64,000 nucleotides of DNA from an uncultured Collinsella sp. (GCA_902490405.1 CABUDS010000002.1:1-64000), one strand, 5' to 3'. Shown: positions 26,121 through 34,999, numbered from the stretch's first letter. Numbers and translations: made by a program. Notes: generated by a model not told the origin, from the letters alone.

Positions 26121-26840
26121 ATGCCCGCACCCAAAAATGCACCGCTTTACCAGCAGATTTATGACGAGATCAAGGATGCAATCGAGAAAGGGGTTTATGC
26201 ACCCAAGGAGCGCATTCCGTCCGAGCTTGAGCTTGCCGAACAGTACGAGGTGAGCCGTATTACGGTGCGCCGTGCCGTCGAGGAGTTGTGCTCCGATGGC
26301 TACCTGGTTAAGCAGCAGGGCCGCGGCACCTTTGTCTCCACGCCGCACATCAACCGCCAGTTCCACGCCTCGACGCTGCAGACGTTTACCGCGCTGTGTG
26401 CCGACAATGGCATGAAGGCGGGCGCACATGTGGTCGATCGCCAGATTGTGCCGGCACGTCAAAACGAGATGGAATTCTTTGGCCTGCAGAAGGACGCGCT
26501 GCTGCTGCATATCAAGCGCGTGCGTACAGCCGACGGTGAGCCCATCTTTGAGGAAAACGTCTTTGTGCCGTTTGACGCCTACCGTGAGCTGTTGACGGCC
26601 GATCTTGAGGACAAGTCGATTTTTGCCGAGGTCGAGCGTGTTGGCGGAACGCCGATTGTCTCGGTTGGCTACCGCACGGTCGAGGCCGTTCGCGCCAATG
26701 CCGAGCAGGCGGCTGAGCTGGGCATTGCTCCGCACGATCCGCTGCTCAACCTGCGTGCCGGCTTTATCGGCCCCAATGGCGAGCCGGTCCTGATGGGTAA
26801 GCAGTACTACGTGGGTAGCCGTTACGTCATGGTGATGTAA
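26121..26840 (+). CDS. GntR-family (HutC/UTRA) transcriptional regulator
   Basis: A 239-residue protein. The wHTH carries ERIPSELELAEQYEVSRITVRRAVEELCSDGYLVKQQGRGTFVS, and the UTRA domain starts about residue 88. It closely resembles the regulator at 29178 in length and motif (EENVFVPFDAY versus LENNAFVLADH). The ribosome site is weak. Likely an autoregulated repressor of the TATAACGTC-linked genes (EamA, first PTS operon, SIS paralogue 4). That assignment rests on motif sharing only. Confidence 0.9.
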   Translation: MPAPKNAPLYQQIYDEIKDAIEKGVYAPKERIPSELELAEQYEVSRITVRRAVEELCSDGYLVKQQGRGTFVSTPHINRQFHASTLQTFTALCADNGMKAGAHVVDRQIVPARQNEMEFFGLQKDALLLHIKRVRTADGEPIFEENVFVPFDAYRELLTADLEDKSIFAEVERVGGTPIVSVGYRTVEAVRANAEQAAELGIAPHDPLLNLRAGFIGPNGEPVLMGKQYYVGSRYVMVM

Positions 26841-26910
26841 GTTACGCGGTTTTACCAAACCGCGTAACGGGCCGACGCTGCGCGCCGCCCAGGGCGACAA
26901 TTTGTCATTC

Positions 26911-26953
26911 AAAAGGCGAGGCATGACCAGAAGGTCTATGCCTTGCCTTTTTC
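26911..26953 (+). terminator. Terminator after gntR
   Basis: A 13-bp stem, AAAGGCGAGGCAT at 26912-26924 with ATGCCTTGCCTTT at 26938-26950, followed by TT. A second, T-less 12-bp hairpin (GTTACGCGGTTT arm) lies right after the stop at 26841-26868. Between 27011 and 27102 is a further imperfect inverted repeat (TAGTCATTG/CAATGACTA). No gene in this 352-bp gap. Confidence 0.75.
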
Positions 26954-27192
26954 ATGCCAACTTGTTCGCCCTGGACGTCGCTCGCTGTCCGTCCTCTACC
27001 TGCGGCGGAGTAGTCATTGCACTCATTGGGGACAGACTTAAATGAGTAGTCGTTAGGGATATTCTTGTTTGACTAGTCATTCAAGAACGCCCCCAATGAC
27101 TACCCGCAGAATGAGCGTGGCCGGCAGCCGTGCGGCACTGGTCCGCGTGGCGGCGTATAATCGGCGGCAGATGACTTGGACGTTAGGAAACC

Positions 27193-29175
27193 ATGACCGA
27201 TAGCATGCAGCAGACGGCGCTCGACACGCTCGGCGCCTATTTTGGCTACACCTCGTTTCGCCCGGGGCAGGACCGTATGGTCGATGCGATCCTTGCCGGT
27301 CGCGATGCGCTGGGCGTTATGCCCACGGGCGCCGGCAAGTCCATTTGCTACCAGGTGCCCGCGCTCATGCTGCCCGGTATCACCTTTGTGGTGAGCCCGC
27401 TGCTGTCGCTTATGGAGGACCAGACCCGTGCGTTGCTCGCGGCGGGTGCGCGGCCCAGCTATCTCAACTCCAGCCTTACTCCGGCCCAGCAAAACACCGT
27501 GCTCAAGCGGGCGCGCGAGGGCCGCTACCAACTTATGTACGTGGCGCCCGAGCGCCTGCTCGAGCCGCGCTTTTTGGCCTTTGCGCAGGAGGCCGCAGCG
27601 GACGGCGGCATTGGCGTGCCGCTCGTGGCCATTGACGAGGCCCACTGCGTGAGCCAATGGGGACAGGATTTCCGCCCCGCCTACCTGCAGATTCGCGAGT
27701 TTATCGATTCCCTGCCGCAGCGCCCCATCGTGGCGGCCTTTACCGCTACGGCAACCGAGCGCGTGCGTGCGGACATTCATCAGATGCTCGGCCTGCAAAA
27801 CCCCGCGACGGTAGTGACGGGCTTCGATCGCAAGAACCTCTACTTTGGTTGCGAGGAGATGGGCGACAAGGCCAAGGCCGCGTGGGTGCGCGATTATGTG
27901 ATCGCGCATTCGGGCGAGAGCGGCATCGTGTATTGCTCGACCCGCAAGACGGTCGATGCGCTGGCAGGCGAGCTTGCCGAAGCGCTGGGCCCCAGCGGCA
28001 TTCGCGTTGGTCGTTACCATGCCGGCATGGGTAACGACGCCCGTCGTCAGAGCCAGCGTGCCTTTATCGACGACGACATTCAGGTGATGGTCGCCACCAA
28101 CGCCTTTGGCATGGGCATCGACAAGCCCAACGTGCGCTACGTGATTCACAACAACGTGCCCGAGAGCATCGAGGCCTACTACCAGGAGGCGGGCCGCGCC
28201 GGTCGCGATGGCGACCCGGCCAGCTGCCACCTGCTGTGGAACGGCAACGATTTTCGCATGCGTCGTTTTTTGATCGACCGCGGCGATGCGGCCGACGAGG
28301 CGCTCGACGACGAGCAGCGCGCGTGGGCGCTCCAGAATCGATATCGTCTGCTCAGCCAGATGGAGGGCTACTGCAATACCACCAGCTGCCTGCGCGAATA
28401 CATGCTGCGCTACTTTGGCGACGAGGCCGCGGCCGAGCATGCGGCAGCGGCTGGTGCGGGCAGCACCGCCACGGACGAGGCCGAGGGCTGCGGCAACTGC
28501 AGCAACTGCCTTACGCAGTTCGAGGTCGAGGACGTCACCGATATGGCCCGCGCCACCGTGCGCTATGTGGCCACGCGCCCCATGCGCTTTGGCAAGTCGC
28601 TCATCGCCGACGTGCTCCACGGCGGCAACACCGAGCGCATTCGCCAGATGCATCTGGACGAGGATCGCGGCTATGGCGAGCTTTCGAGCGAATCGGTTGG
28701 GCGCATCAAGGATATCATCGGCCAGCTGTGCGGCCGCGGTTATTTGGCCACCTCGCAGGGGCAGTACCCGGTTGTGGGCCTGGGTCCGCGTGCCGGCGAG
28801 GTCGAGGACGAGGCGTTTGCCTTTACCGTTAAGCGCCGCGCGTCCAAGCGCAAGACCTCGGCCCGCGCTCGCCGTGCGGTGGACCTGCTGCGCGAGGAGG
28901 CCGAGCTGGACCAGCGCCCGCGCGTGGGCGACGATGCCGAGCTGTTCGAGCGTCTGCGCGTCCTGCGCAAGGAAATCTCGACCGAGCTGGAGATGGCGCC
29001 GTACATGGTCTTCTCCGACAAGGCCCTGCGCGGTCTGTGCCGCCTGCGTCCACAGACGCGCGACGAGCTGATCCAGGTCAACGGCATCGGCGAGAAAAAG
29101 GCCGACGCCTTTGGCGAGCAGTTTATGGCGGCGATTGAAGAATTTGAGTCCGAGCATGCGCGGGATGGAGCGTAA
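27193..29175 (+). CDS. recQ: ATP-dependent DNA helicase RecQ
   Basis: A 660-residue 3'-5' helicase. Motif 0 is YTSFRPGQDRMVDAIL, Walker A is MPTGAGKSICYQVPAL, motif II is AIDEAHCVSQWGQDFRP, motif III is AFTATATERV and motif VI is YYQEAGRAGRDG. The zinc-binding domain has CNTTSCLR and CGNCSNC, with an unusual Ala-rich insertion between them. A winged RQC domain follows, and a C-terminal HRDC domain includes LIQVNGIGEKKADAFGEQF. Preceded by TAGGA. The next gene, a GntR regulator, starts 2 bp after the stop, an odd pairing. Confidence 0.96.
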   Translation: MTDSMQQTALDTLGAYFGYTSFRPGQDRMVDAILAGRDALGVMPTGAGKSICYQVPALMLPGITFVVSPLLSLMEDQTRALLAAGARPSYLNSSLTPAQQNTVLKRAREGRYQLMYVAPERLLEPRFLAFAQEAAADGGIGVPLVAIDEAHCVSQWGQDFRPAYLQIREFIDSLPQRPIVAAFTATATERVRADIHQMLGLQNPATVVTGFDRKNLYFGCEEMGDKAKAAWVRDYVIAHSGESGIVYCSTRKTVDALAGELAEALGPSGIRVGRYHAGMGNDARRQSQRAFIDDDIQVMVATNAFGMGIDKPNVRYVIHNNVPESIEAYYQEAGRAGRDGDPASCHLLWNGNDFRMRRFLIDRGDAADEALDDEQRAWALQNRYRLLSQMEGYCNTTSCLREYMLRYFGDEAAAEHAAAAGAGSTATDEAEGCGNCSNCLTQFEVEDVTDMARATVRYVATRPMRFGKSLIADVLHGGNTERIRQMHLDEDRGYGELSSESVGRIKDIIGQLCGRGYLATSQGQYPVVGLGPRAGEVEDEAFAFTVKRRASKRKTSARARRAVDLLREEAELDQRPRVGDDAELFERLRVLRKEISTELEMAPYMVFSDKALRGLCRLRPQTRDELIQVNGIGEKKADAFGEQFMAAIEEFESEHARDGA

Positions 29176-29177
29176 CG

Positions 29178-29942
29178 ATGGCAACCGATAACGAGACCGA
29201 ACGTTCTGAGCGCGCCGAGGTTTCCGCCGTGCCTCTGTACCAGCAGGTTATGGACGACCTAAAGGGCGAGATCGCGCGCGGCGTGTACACAGCCGGCTCG
29301 TGCATTCCTTCCGAGATGGAGCTCGCGAAGTCCTACGGCGTGGGTCGCGTCACCGTGCGCCGCGCCATCGAGGAGCTGTCGCGTGCGGGCTATCTCAACC
29401 GCCAGCAGGGGAGGGGCACCTTTGTGTGCGCTCCCAAGCTCAAGCGCAAGATTCGCCAGAAGGGCGACGTTCAGAGCTTTTCCGAGGGTTGCGCCGCCAA
29501 CGACATGGTGGCCGGAGCGCGCCTGGTGTCGCGCACGGTGGTTGCGGCGACGCGTGAGGATGCGGCGTTTTTTGGGGTGGAACCCGGCTGCGAGCTCATC
29601 GTGGTCGAGCGCGTGCGCACGGCAGATGGCGTGCCCGTCATGCTCGAGAACAACGCCTTTGTGCTGGCCGACCACCCGTATCTGCAAACGATGCGCGACG
29701 AGGACCTCACGGACAATTCCATCTTTGCGCTCGTTGCAGAGCATTCGGGCCGCGCGCCGCTCAAGTCCGATCCCTGCACCGTGGAGATTGCGCTTGCCGA
29801 CGCTCAGGCAGCCCCGCTGCTGGAGGTACCGGTTGGTGAGCCGCTCTTCTATATGGAGGCGTACTTTACCGATGCGGACGAGCGGCCCTTGCTGCTCGGA
29901 CGCCAAAAGATCGTGGGCTCGCGCTACGTCTTCGACATCTAA
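29178..29942 (+). CDS. GntR-family (HutC/UTRA) transcriptional regulator
   Basis: A 254-residue protein with an N-terminal 17-residue extension, then wHTH SCIPSEMELAKSYGVGRVTVRRAIEELSRAGYLNRQQGRGTFVC and a UTRA domain. It starts 2 bp after recQ and has no good site of its own, so it is probably translated by coupling. Downstream, two ATAGAACAAN direct repeats precede SIS paralogue 3, its likely target. Confidence 0.9.
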   Translation: MATDNETERSERAEVSAVPLYQQVMDDLKGEIARGVYTAGSCIPSEMELAKSYGVGRVTVRRAIEELSRAGYLNRQQGRGTFVCAPKLKRKIRQKGDVQSFSEGCAANDMVAGARLVSRTVVAATREDAAFFGVEPGCELIVVERVRTADGVPVMLENNAFVLADHPYLQTMRDEDLTDNSIFALVAEHSGRAPLKSDPCTVEIALADAQAAPLLEVPVGEPLFYMEAYFTDADERPLLLGRQKIVGSRYVFDI

Positions 29943-29951
29943 CGTCCACAG

Positions 29952-30033
29952 ATAGAACAACATAGAACAAGTTTGGCGAAATGGCTTCACGAGCGTCGTT
30001 GTGCGTGCTATAAATAGAACAATATAGAACGAC
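29952..30033 (+). promoter_or_regulatory. Two ATAGAACAA direct-repeat operators before SIS paralogue 3
   Basis: Site 1 at 29952-29971 is ATAGAACAAC-ATAGAACAAG. Site 2 at 30014-30033 is ATAGAACAAT-ATAGAACGAC. Each has a 10-bp period and the two sites are 62 bp apart, compatible with looping. Probably bound by the GntR regulator just upstream. Confidence 0.65.
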
Positions 30034-30086
30034 CGCAGGTACGAGCCATCGTCGTTCAAAACCGCCACAAAAGGAGGGGCATCACC

Positions 30087-31055
30087 ATGAACGCACACGA
30101 TCTGATTCAGGAAATTATCGAGCGCAAGGGTAAGATCGAGAACGTCTTTTGGATCGCCTGCGGCGGTTCGATGATCGACCTGATGCCGGCTAACGAGCTG
30201 CTCAAGCGCGAGGCCACCACGTTTGCCTCGACGGTCTACACGGCACGCGAGTTTTGCCTGATGGCGCCCAAGAGCCTGGGGCCGAAGTCGCTCGTCGTCG
30301 CCTGCAGCCACAGCGGCAATACGCAGGAGGTTGTCGATGCCTGCGAGATGGCGCTCGCCGCCGGCGCCGAGGTCGTGACTATGACCGACTACGCGGGCTC
30401 CAAGATCGACAACGGCAAGTGGACCACCTGGGTCTATCCGTGGGGCAAGGGCGAGTCGCAGGCCGAGGTCCCGCAGGGCATTGGCGTGCTAATGGCTGCC
30501 GAGCTGCTCGACCAGCAGGAGGGCTACGAGGCGCTCGCCGACATGTATGCCGGCCTTAAGCAGATGGACGCGCTGCTGCCCGCCGCCCGCGAGAAGGTCA
30601 ACGCCGAGCTGGGCGCCCGCTTTGCCGAGCTCTGCCAGCAGCACAAGTTCTTCTATATCCTGGGGTCCGGCCCCAACTTTAGCCAGACCTACGCCATGGC
30701 CATCTGCTCGCTCATGGAGATGCAGTGGCAGCACTGCTGCTATATCCACTCCGGCGAGTACTTCCACGGCCCGTTCGAGGCCACCGAGCCCGGCGTGTTC
30801 TACTTTGTGCAGCTCGGATCGGGCGAGTGCCGCCCCATGGAGGAGCGCGCCCTTGCGTTCCTCAACACGCACACCGACACGATTATGGTGCTCGATGCGC
30901 TCGAGTACGGCGTGGGCGAGGTACCTGCCAGCGTGCGTTCGTTCCTAGAGCCGATCTTCTTCTACGCGATGAGCTGCGAGCTGCGTGCCGCCCGCGGCAA
31001 GGTGTTCGACCACAGCCCCGAGTTCCGCCGCTACATGGGCATCGAGCAGTACTAA
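30087..31055 (+). CDS. SIS-domain fructosamine-6-phosphate deglycase candidate (paralogue 3)
   Basis: A 322-residue double-SIS protein, the most FrlB-like of the four in its binding loops: WIACGGSMIDLMPANELL and ACSHSGNTQEVVDACE. It has GEYFHGPFEATEPG and ends RRYMGIEQY, which differs from the WKLxY end of paralogues 1 and 2. Expected reaction: fructosamine-6-phosphate to glucose-6-phosphate plus free amine. AAAAGGAGGGG precedes the start. It has a dedicated regulator but no adjacent transporter, so it depends on a PTS elsewhere. Confidence 0.85.
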   Translation: MNAHDLIQEIIERKGKIENVFWIACGGSMIDLMPANELLKREATTFASTVYTAREFCLMAPKSLGPKSLVVACSHSGNTQEVVDACEMALAAGAEVVTMTDYAGSKIDNGKWTTWVYPWGKGESQAEVPQGIGVLMAAELLDQQEGYEALADMYAGLKQMDALLPAAREKVNAELGARFAELCQQHKFFYILGSGPNFSQTYAMAICSLMEMQWQHCCYIHSGEYFHGPFEATEPGVFYFVQLGSGECRPMEERALAFLNTHTDTIMVLDALEYGVGEVPASVRSFLEPIFFYAMSCELRAARGKVFDHSPEFRRYMGIEQY

Positions 31056-31078
31056 GTACCGGGAATTATCTTTTTTGA

Positions 31079-31109
31079 CGGGGTCTGCGCTGCGCGCGGC
31101 CCCCTTTTT
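31079..31109 (+). terminator. Terminator after SIS paralogue 3
   Basis: An imperfect GC-rich stem (GGGGTCTGCGC with GCGCGGCCCCC) followed by TTTTT. Confidence 0.75.
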
Positions 31110-31144
31110 GCGTTGTGGCGGCCGGATTCGTGTCTGCGCGAAAA

Positions 31145-31326
31145 CGAAGGTGAATACTTTTCCGTGAAGTGAACGACCTATTTTGGACCCCCGAAGCATC
31201 CACACTTTTTGGTGCCAAAACCGCAGGAAAAACTCGGCGAAACCGCAGGAAACGGCGTCTTAAAAGTGTCGATGCTTCGGGGGCTCGTTTTTGCTCGTTC
31301 ACTTCGCGGAAAACCATTCACCTTCG
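31145..31326. repeat. Palindromic element family 2, copy A
   Basis: A 182-bp element with 32-bp terminal inverted repeats (31145-31176 and 31295-31326, 29 matches). Nested inside is a second complementary pair around GACCCCCGAAGCATC and GATGCTTCGGGGG. A related copy lies at 56750-56927. No gene in the 31056-31434 gap. Confidence 0.88.
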
Positions 31327-31350
31327 ATTCGCAAGGGCGCAGCGCGAGTC

Positions 31351-31390
31351 AAAAAAGCGGGCCGCGCCGGGGATTTCCGGCGCGGCCCGC
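31351..31390 (-). terminator. Terminator of the dehydrogenase gene
   Basis: On the minus strand a perfect 14-bp GC stem (31377-31390 with 31357-31370) is followed by six T residues. It starts 45 bp after the stop of the dehydrogenase. Confidence 0.88.
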
Positions 31391-31434
31391 TTGGTATCGC
31401 GCTTAGATTCGCGAGGTGTCGCGGCAACCGACGC

Positions 31435-32412
31435 TTACTTGGCGTCGTAAGCCTCGGCATCCCACCAGTCGAGCTGGGCGATGTTGTCGCGGATGTGCTG
31501 GCAGCTCTTGTGGAAGCCCTCGAGCTCGTGCTCGGAAAGGTCGAGCGTGTAGACCTCCTCGACGCCCTCGGCGCCGATCACGCACGGCAGGGATGTGAAG
31601 ATGCCCTCCTCACCATACTGGCCGGTCATGAGCGTGGAGGCGGAAAGCACGGCGTGCTCGTTGTGTAGCACGGCGGCGCAGACGCGCGCGGCGGAGTTGG
31701 CGACGGCGTACTCGGTGCACTGCTTGCCCTGGTAGGTCACATAGCCGCCCTTGCGCGCGAGCTCCTCGACCTCCATGTGGTCAAAAGTGTACTTGTCGGG
31801 GTTCTCGGCCTGAAGCTCGTTGAGGCTCTTGCCGGCGATGGTCGCGGCCTTAAAGGCGGCCAGCTGGCTAAAGCCGTGCTCGCCGATCATGTAGGCGTCG
31901 ATGGACTTGGGGCTCACGCCGACCTTCTTGGAGATCTCGGTGCGCAGGCGGGCGGAATCCAGACCGCAGCCCGAGCCGATGATCTTCTTGGGATCGTAGC
32001 CGGTCAGGTGCCACAGCTCGGTGCACACGACGTCGCAGGGGTTGGAGATGCTCACAAAGATGCCGTCGAAGCCGGCGTCGACGATGCGCTTGGCAAAGGT
32101 GCGGGCGGCGTCGGTGGTAAAGAACAACTCACCGTCGCGGTTGCCAGCGGCCAGCGCGACCTTGCCGGCGGCGTTGACGATGACGTCGCAGCAAGCTAGC
32201 TCCTCGTAGTGGTCGTAGCAGTTGACGATTTTGGTGTTATACGGGACAAACGAAAGGGAGTCGCGCAGGTCCTGGACCTCGGACGTCACCTTGGCCTCGT
32301 TGATATCGCACAGGTACAGCTCATCGGCAATGCCCTGCATAAGCAGGCTGTTGGCGACATGTGCTCCTACGTGGCCCTGGCCGACCACACCGATCTTACG
32401 CGTCTGGTACAT
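31435..32412 (-). CDS. L-lactate / L-2-hydroxyisocaproate-type dehydrogenase
   Basis: A 325-residue NAD-dependent 2-hydroxyacid dehydrogenase of the LDH/MDH family. The Rossmann loop is KIGVVGQGHVGAHVA. The catalytic Arg lies in GNRDGEL, the Asp-Arg pair is in GLDSARLR, and the catalytic His is in MIGEHGFSQ. The substrate loop GKVALAAGNRDGEL differs from the lactate-specific GANQKPGETR type and is more like hydroxyisocaproate dehydrogenases, so branched 2-keto acids are possible. The start at 32412 is preceded by AAAGGA. Monocistronic. Confidence 0.85.
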   Translation of the reverse strand: MYQTRKIGVVGQGHVGAHVANSLLMQGIADELYLCDINEAKVTSEVQDLRDSLSFVPYNTKIVNCYDHYEELACCDVIVNAAGKVALAAGNRDGELFFTTDAARTFAKRIVDAGFDGIFVSISNPCDVVCTELWHLTGYDPKKIIGSGCGLDSARLRTEISKKVGVSPKSIDAYMIGEHGFSQLAAFKAATIAGKSLNELQAENPDKYTFDHMEVEELARKGGYVTYQGKQCTEYAVANSAARVCAAVLHNEHAVLSASTLMTGQYGEEGIFTSLPCVIGAEGVEEVYTLDLSEHELEGFHKSCQHIRDNIAQLDWWDAEAYDAK

Positions 32413-32623
32413 ATATGTATCCTTTCGGCCGAGTTTTTCGCGTCGAACCATTGTAGCGTCCTGCTGCCACTTTGCTAGGCTAAAGCGCCGTAGATTTTTG
32501 GGACATGCCTTAATCTCTATTTTTGGAGTGATTCGGGCCGCTGACGGCATCGCTGAGCGATGTGCTCGCGCGGATGGGGCCGCTCGTTGTACCATAGCTG
32601 CAACTGACTCGTAAGGAGCATCC

Positions 32624-33550
32624 ATGCCCATTCGCATCCCCGACGCCCTCCCTGCCGCTGCGCAGCTCGAGAGCGAGAACATCTTTGTCATGACCGAGTA
32701 CCGCGCGCTGCACCAGGACATCCGTCCGCTGCGCGTGCTCATCCTCAACCTCATGCCCACCAAAATCGCCACCGAGACGCAAATCATGCGCAAGCTCTCC
32801 AACACGCCGCTGCAGGTGGAGGTGGACCTGCTGCGCACCAAGACGCACGAGGCCACGCACGTAAGCGCCGGCCACCTGGAGACGTTCTACCGCACGTTCG
32901 ACGACATCCGCGACATCCACTACGACGGCCTGATCATCACGGGCGCGCCCGTGGAGCAGATGCCGTTCGAGGAGGTCGACTACTGGCCCGAGCTCTGCCA
33001 GATCATGGACTGGTCCACCACGCACGTGCACTCTACGCTGCATATTTGCTGGGGCGCACAGGCCGGTCTGTACCATCATTACGGTATCCAGAAGCACGAC
33101 CTGCCGGCAAAGGCGAGCGGCGTGTTCGAGCATTATCTGGTGAAGCCACAAAGCCCGCTGGTCCGCGGCTTTGACGACCGCTTCTATGCCGTGCATTCGC
33201 GCAACACCGAGGTGCGCCGCGAGGACGTGGAGGCCGAGCCGCAGCTTGAGGTCGTGGCCGTGTCCGACGAGGTGGGCCTGTATATCGTCAAGTCGACCGA
33301 CAGCCGCCGCTTCTTTGTATTTGGCCACCCCGAGTACGATACCGACACGCTGCGCCTGGAGTACGAGCGCGACGTGAAGCGCGGGCTCAACCCTCAGGTG
33401 CCGGCGCATTACTTCCCGGGCGACGACCCCACCGCCGAGCCGCGCAACGTCTGGCGCAGCCAAGCTCAGCTGCTCTACACCAACTGGCTCAACTACTACG
33501 TCTACCAGACCACGCCCTACGACCTGGCCCGCGCCGGCGAAGAGCACTAG
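32624..33550 (+). CDS. metA: Homoserine O-acyltransferase MetA, predicted acetyl-CoA-specific
   Basis: A 308-residue enzyme that acylates homoserine in methionine synthesis. The nucleophile is Cys142 in [15 protein letters not shown], with His and Glu of the triad in FVFGHPEYD. Residue 111 is Glu in [16 protein letters not shown]; a Glu here gives acetyl-CoA use in Bacillus-type MetA, whereas Gly gives succinyl-CoA use in E. coli. It is therefore best called homoserine O-acetyltransferase despite the MetA fold. AAGGAG precedes the start. No SAM riboswitch was seen upstream. Confidence 0.93.
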   Translation: MPIRIPDALPAAAQLESENIFVMTEYRALHQDIRPLRVLILNLMPTKIATETQIMRKLSNTPLQVEVDLLRTKTHEATHVSAGHLETFYRTFDDIRDIHYDGLIITGAPVEQMPFEEVDYWPELCQIMDWSTTHVHSTLHICWGAQAGLYHHYGIQKHDLPAKASGVFEHYLVKPQSPLVRGFDDRFYAVHSRNTEVRREDVEAEPQLEVVAVSDEVGLYIVKSTDSRRFFVFGHPEYDTDTLRLEYERDVKRGLNPQVPAHYFPGDDPTAEPRNVWRSQAQLLYTNWLNYYVYQTTPYDLARAGEEH

Positions 33551-33592
33551 ACTGCGATGGTGCTGCTGTAGCCGTGGCTGATGTGGCGGCGA

Positions 33593-34189
33593 TTAGGCGC
33601 TGATGATGTTGGGCAGCGACAGGTCGTGGGCATCGGTGGGGATGTGGTCGACGCGCTGTTCGTCAAAGGCGATGCCGACGATTTGACATACGGGCGAGAG
33701 CATGGGCAGGTAGCGGTCATAGCAGCCGCCGCCGTAGCCCAGGCGTGCGCCGGCGCGGTCGAAGGCTACGAGCGGCACGACGATCATGTCGAGAGCTTCG
33801 GCAGGCACGATAGGGAAGCGGCTGCTATCGATGTCCGTGGCTGCGAAGGCCCGCGTGGGGTGGGCAATAAACGGGGCCGCGGATGCGTCGTCAGCAGCGA
33901 CCGCACGCATGCACATACGCTGGCCGCAGGCAGCAGCTTCGGTTGCCGAGAGCAAGCACGGATAGGCCACGCGCCAGCCACGTTTGGCGGTCGCGGCGGC
34001 AAAGGCGGCAGGGTCTGCCTCGGAACCCATGGCGGCATAGACGGCAACGGTGTGTGGTGCCGCGGGATCCGAGCTGCCCAGCAGCTCAACAAGCCGCGCA
34101 CAGATAGCGGCAGACTTTGCCGCCCGCAAGTCCAAATCAAGAGCATCACGCCGAGCAATCACCGCCCGCCGCAACTCGGCCTTATCCAT
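33593..34189 (-). CDS. 5-formyltetrahydrofolate cyclo-ligase
   Basis: A 198-residue enzyme that converts 5-formyl-THF plus ATP to 5,10-methenyl-THF. The signature LGYGGGCYDRYLP is near the C terminus, and the N terminus has KAELRRAVIARRDAL. It lacks the more basic loop of some homologues but has normal length. It converges with metA with 42 bp between stops and no clear terminator. Confidence 0.9.
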   Translation of the reverse strand: MDKAELRRAVIARRDALDLDLRAAKSAAICARLVELLGSSDPAAPHTVAVYAAMGSEADPAAFAAATAKRGWRVAYPCLLSATEAAACGQRMCMRAVAADDASAAPFIAHPTRAFAATDIDSSRFPIVPAEALDMIVVPLVAFDRAGARLGYGGGCYDRYLPMLSPVCQIVGIAFDEQRVDHIPTDAHDLSLPNIISA

Positions 34190-34208
34190 CCATCACTCCT
34201 CTAGCAAG

Positions 34209-34251
34209 CCTGCCAAAAAGGGACAGGTTTATTTTGGCAGGTTTTATCTGG
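34209..34251 (+). repeat. GGGACAGGTTTATTTTGG repeat, copy 3
   Basis: The reverse complement matches 23967-24009 over 43 bp with about one change. The ends CCTGCC and GGCAGG pair, giving a stem-loop. It lies just upstream of the cyclo-ligase gene start on the other strand. Confidence 0.8.
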
Positions 34252-34261
34252 GCAAATGTCG

Positions 34262-34300
34262 AAACCACCACAAAGGTGCCTGTCCCCTTTGTGGTGGTTT
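34262..34300. repeat. Hairpin with CAAAGG/CCTTTG core
   Basis: 15-bp arms (AAACCACCACAAAGG at 34262-34276 with its complement at 34286-34300). It sits just past the HicB stop on the minus strand and may end that operon. Confidence 0.7.
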
Positions 34301-34317
34301 TGGCCCATGCGTTAACG

Positions 34318-34647
34318 CTATAACGCCGCGGCGATTGCTTCGGTCACAAACTTATTGAGTGACTCGCCCTTCTTTGCCGCCGCCAGTGCTGCCTGCTTGT
34401 GAAGCTCGGAGCCTGTTCTCACATTGAACGAGCCCTTAAAAGCCCGCTCTGGTTCCTTGCCCTTTTCGGCACAAAACTCAAGGTAATCGTCGACGGCGTC
34501 GTGGAAGCATTGCTCCACTTCTTCAGCCGTGGAGCCTTCAAATACAATTGCGTCCCTAATGCCGGCGACCATACCTGTTAGTACATGCTGCTCGGCATCG
34601 AACTCGACTGGGGCGAAATAGCCCTTGTATGCCAAAACGTTACTCAT
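34318..34647 (-). CDS. hicB: HicB-family antitoxin
   Basis: A 109-residue protein. The N-terminal partial RNase H-like HicB fold (YKGYFAPVEFDAEQHVLTGMVAGIRDAIVFEG) is followed by a C-terminal ribbon-helix-helix-like segment (SFNVRTGSELHKQAALAAAKKGESLNKFVTEAI) that would bind DNA. It would neutralise the HicA toxin and repress the operon. The start ATG at 34647 overlaps the HicA stop by 8 nt (ATGAGTAA), indicating translational coupling. Confidence 0.92.
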   Translation of the reverse strand: MSNVLAYKGYFAPVEFDAEQHVLTGMVAGIRDAIVFEGSTAEEVEQCFHDAVDDYLEFCAEKGKEPERAFKGSFNVRTGSELHKQAALAAAKKGESLNKFVTEAIAAAL

Positions 34648-34903
34648 GACTGCCTCCGACATCCTGCAGAAATCGAACGATGTTTCGAATTGTCCCCGCT
34701 GTCAATTCGTCAGATGGATGAGGCGCGTGCATCACGAACATCCTGCCATCTGAGGGCCTGTAGAAGCGAATGCGCGATCCGGATGTCTTGCCTTTGCTGT
34801 CCATTTCAAAGCCATATGAGGCCATGACTTTTAAAAAATCGGCATACCGATACGTCGAAGGGCAGCTAAACAGTTGGGCGATGAGTTTATCGGCTCGAGT
34901 CAT
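34640..34903 (-). CDS. hicA: HicA-family toxin
   Basis: An 87-residue double-stranded-RNA-binding-fold mRNA interferase. It belongs to the subfamily with SGSRIRFYRP in place of the classical GSHH and with the HAPHPSDEL motif. The small basic N terminus and length are normal. It is upstream of and overlapping hicB. Whether it is active cannot be judged from sequence. Confidence 0.88.
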   Translation of the reverse strand: MTRADKLIAQLFSCPSTYRYADFLKVMASYGFEMDSKGKTSGSRIRFYRPSDGRMFVMHAPHPSDELTAGTIRNIVRFLQDVGGSHE

Positions 34904-34917
34904 CCCGCCTCACATTC

Positions 34918-34955
34918 TGCAACTATATTCTAGTTGCAATTTAGATCCGATACAA
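34918..34955 (-). promoter_or_regulatory. hicAB promoter with palindromic operator
   Basis: On the minus strand TTGTAT (34950-34955) and TAGAAT (34927-34932) are 17 bp apart. The -10 lies in the centre of the palindrome TGCAACTA-GAAT-ATAGTTGCA (34918-34938, with one base shared at the centre), fitting HicB autorepression. Confidence 0.75.
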
Positions 34956-34999
34956 TCACCCATACTATAGAACATGTGTACGTATAGAACAAGTGTTCG

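Noticed and set aside
27100..29184. Long antisense open frame opposite recQ (and similar ones opposite 506-1948, 35041-37308 and 61693-63966)
   Set aside because: They mirror the codon bias of GC-rich genes on the other strand, lack ribosome sites and encode no recognisable domain, while the sense frames carry complete family motifs.
32413..32623. SAM or T-box riboswitch before metA
   Set aside because: No conserved riboswitch core or T-box sequence was seen between the dehydrogenase start and metA.
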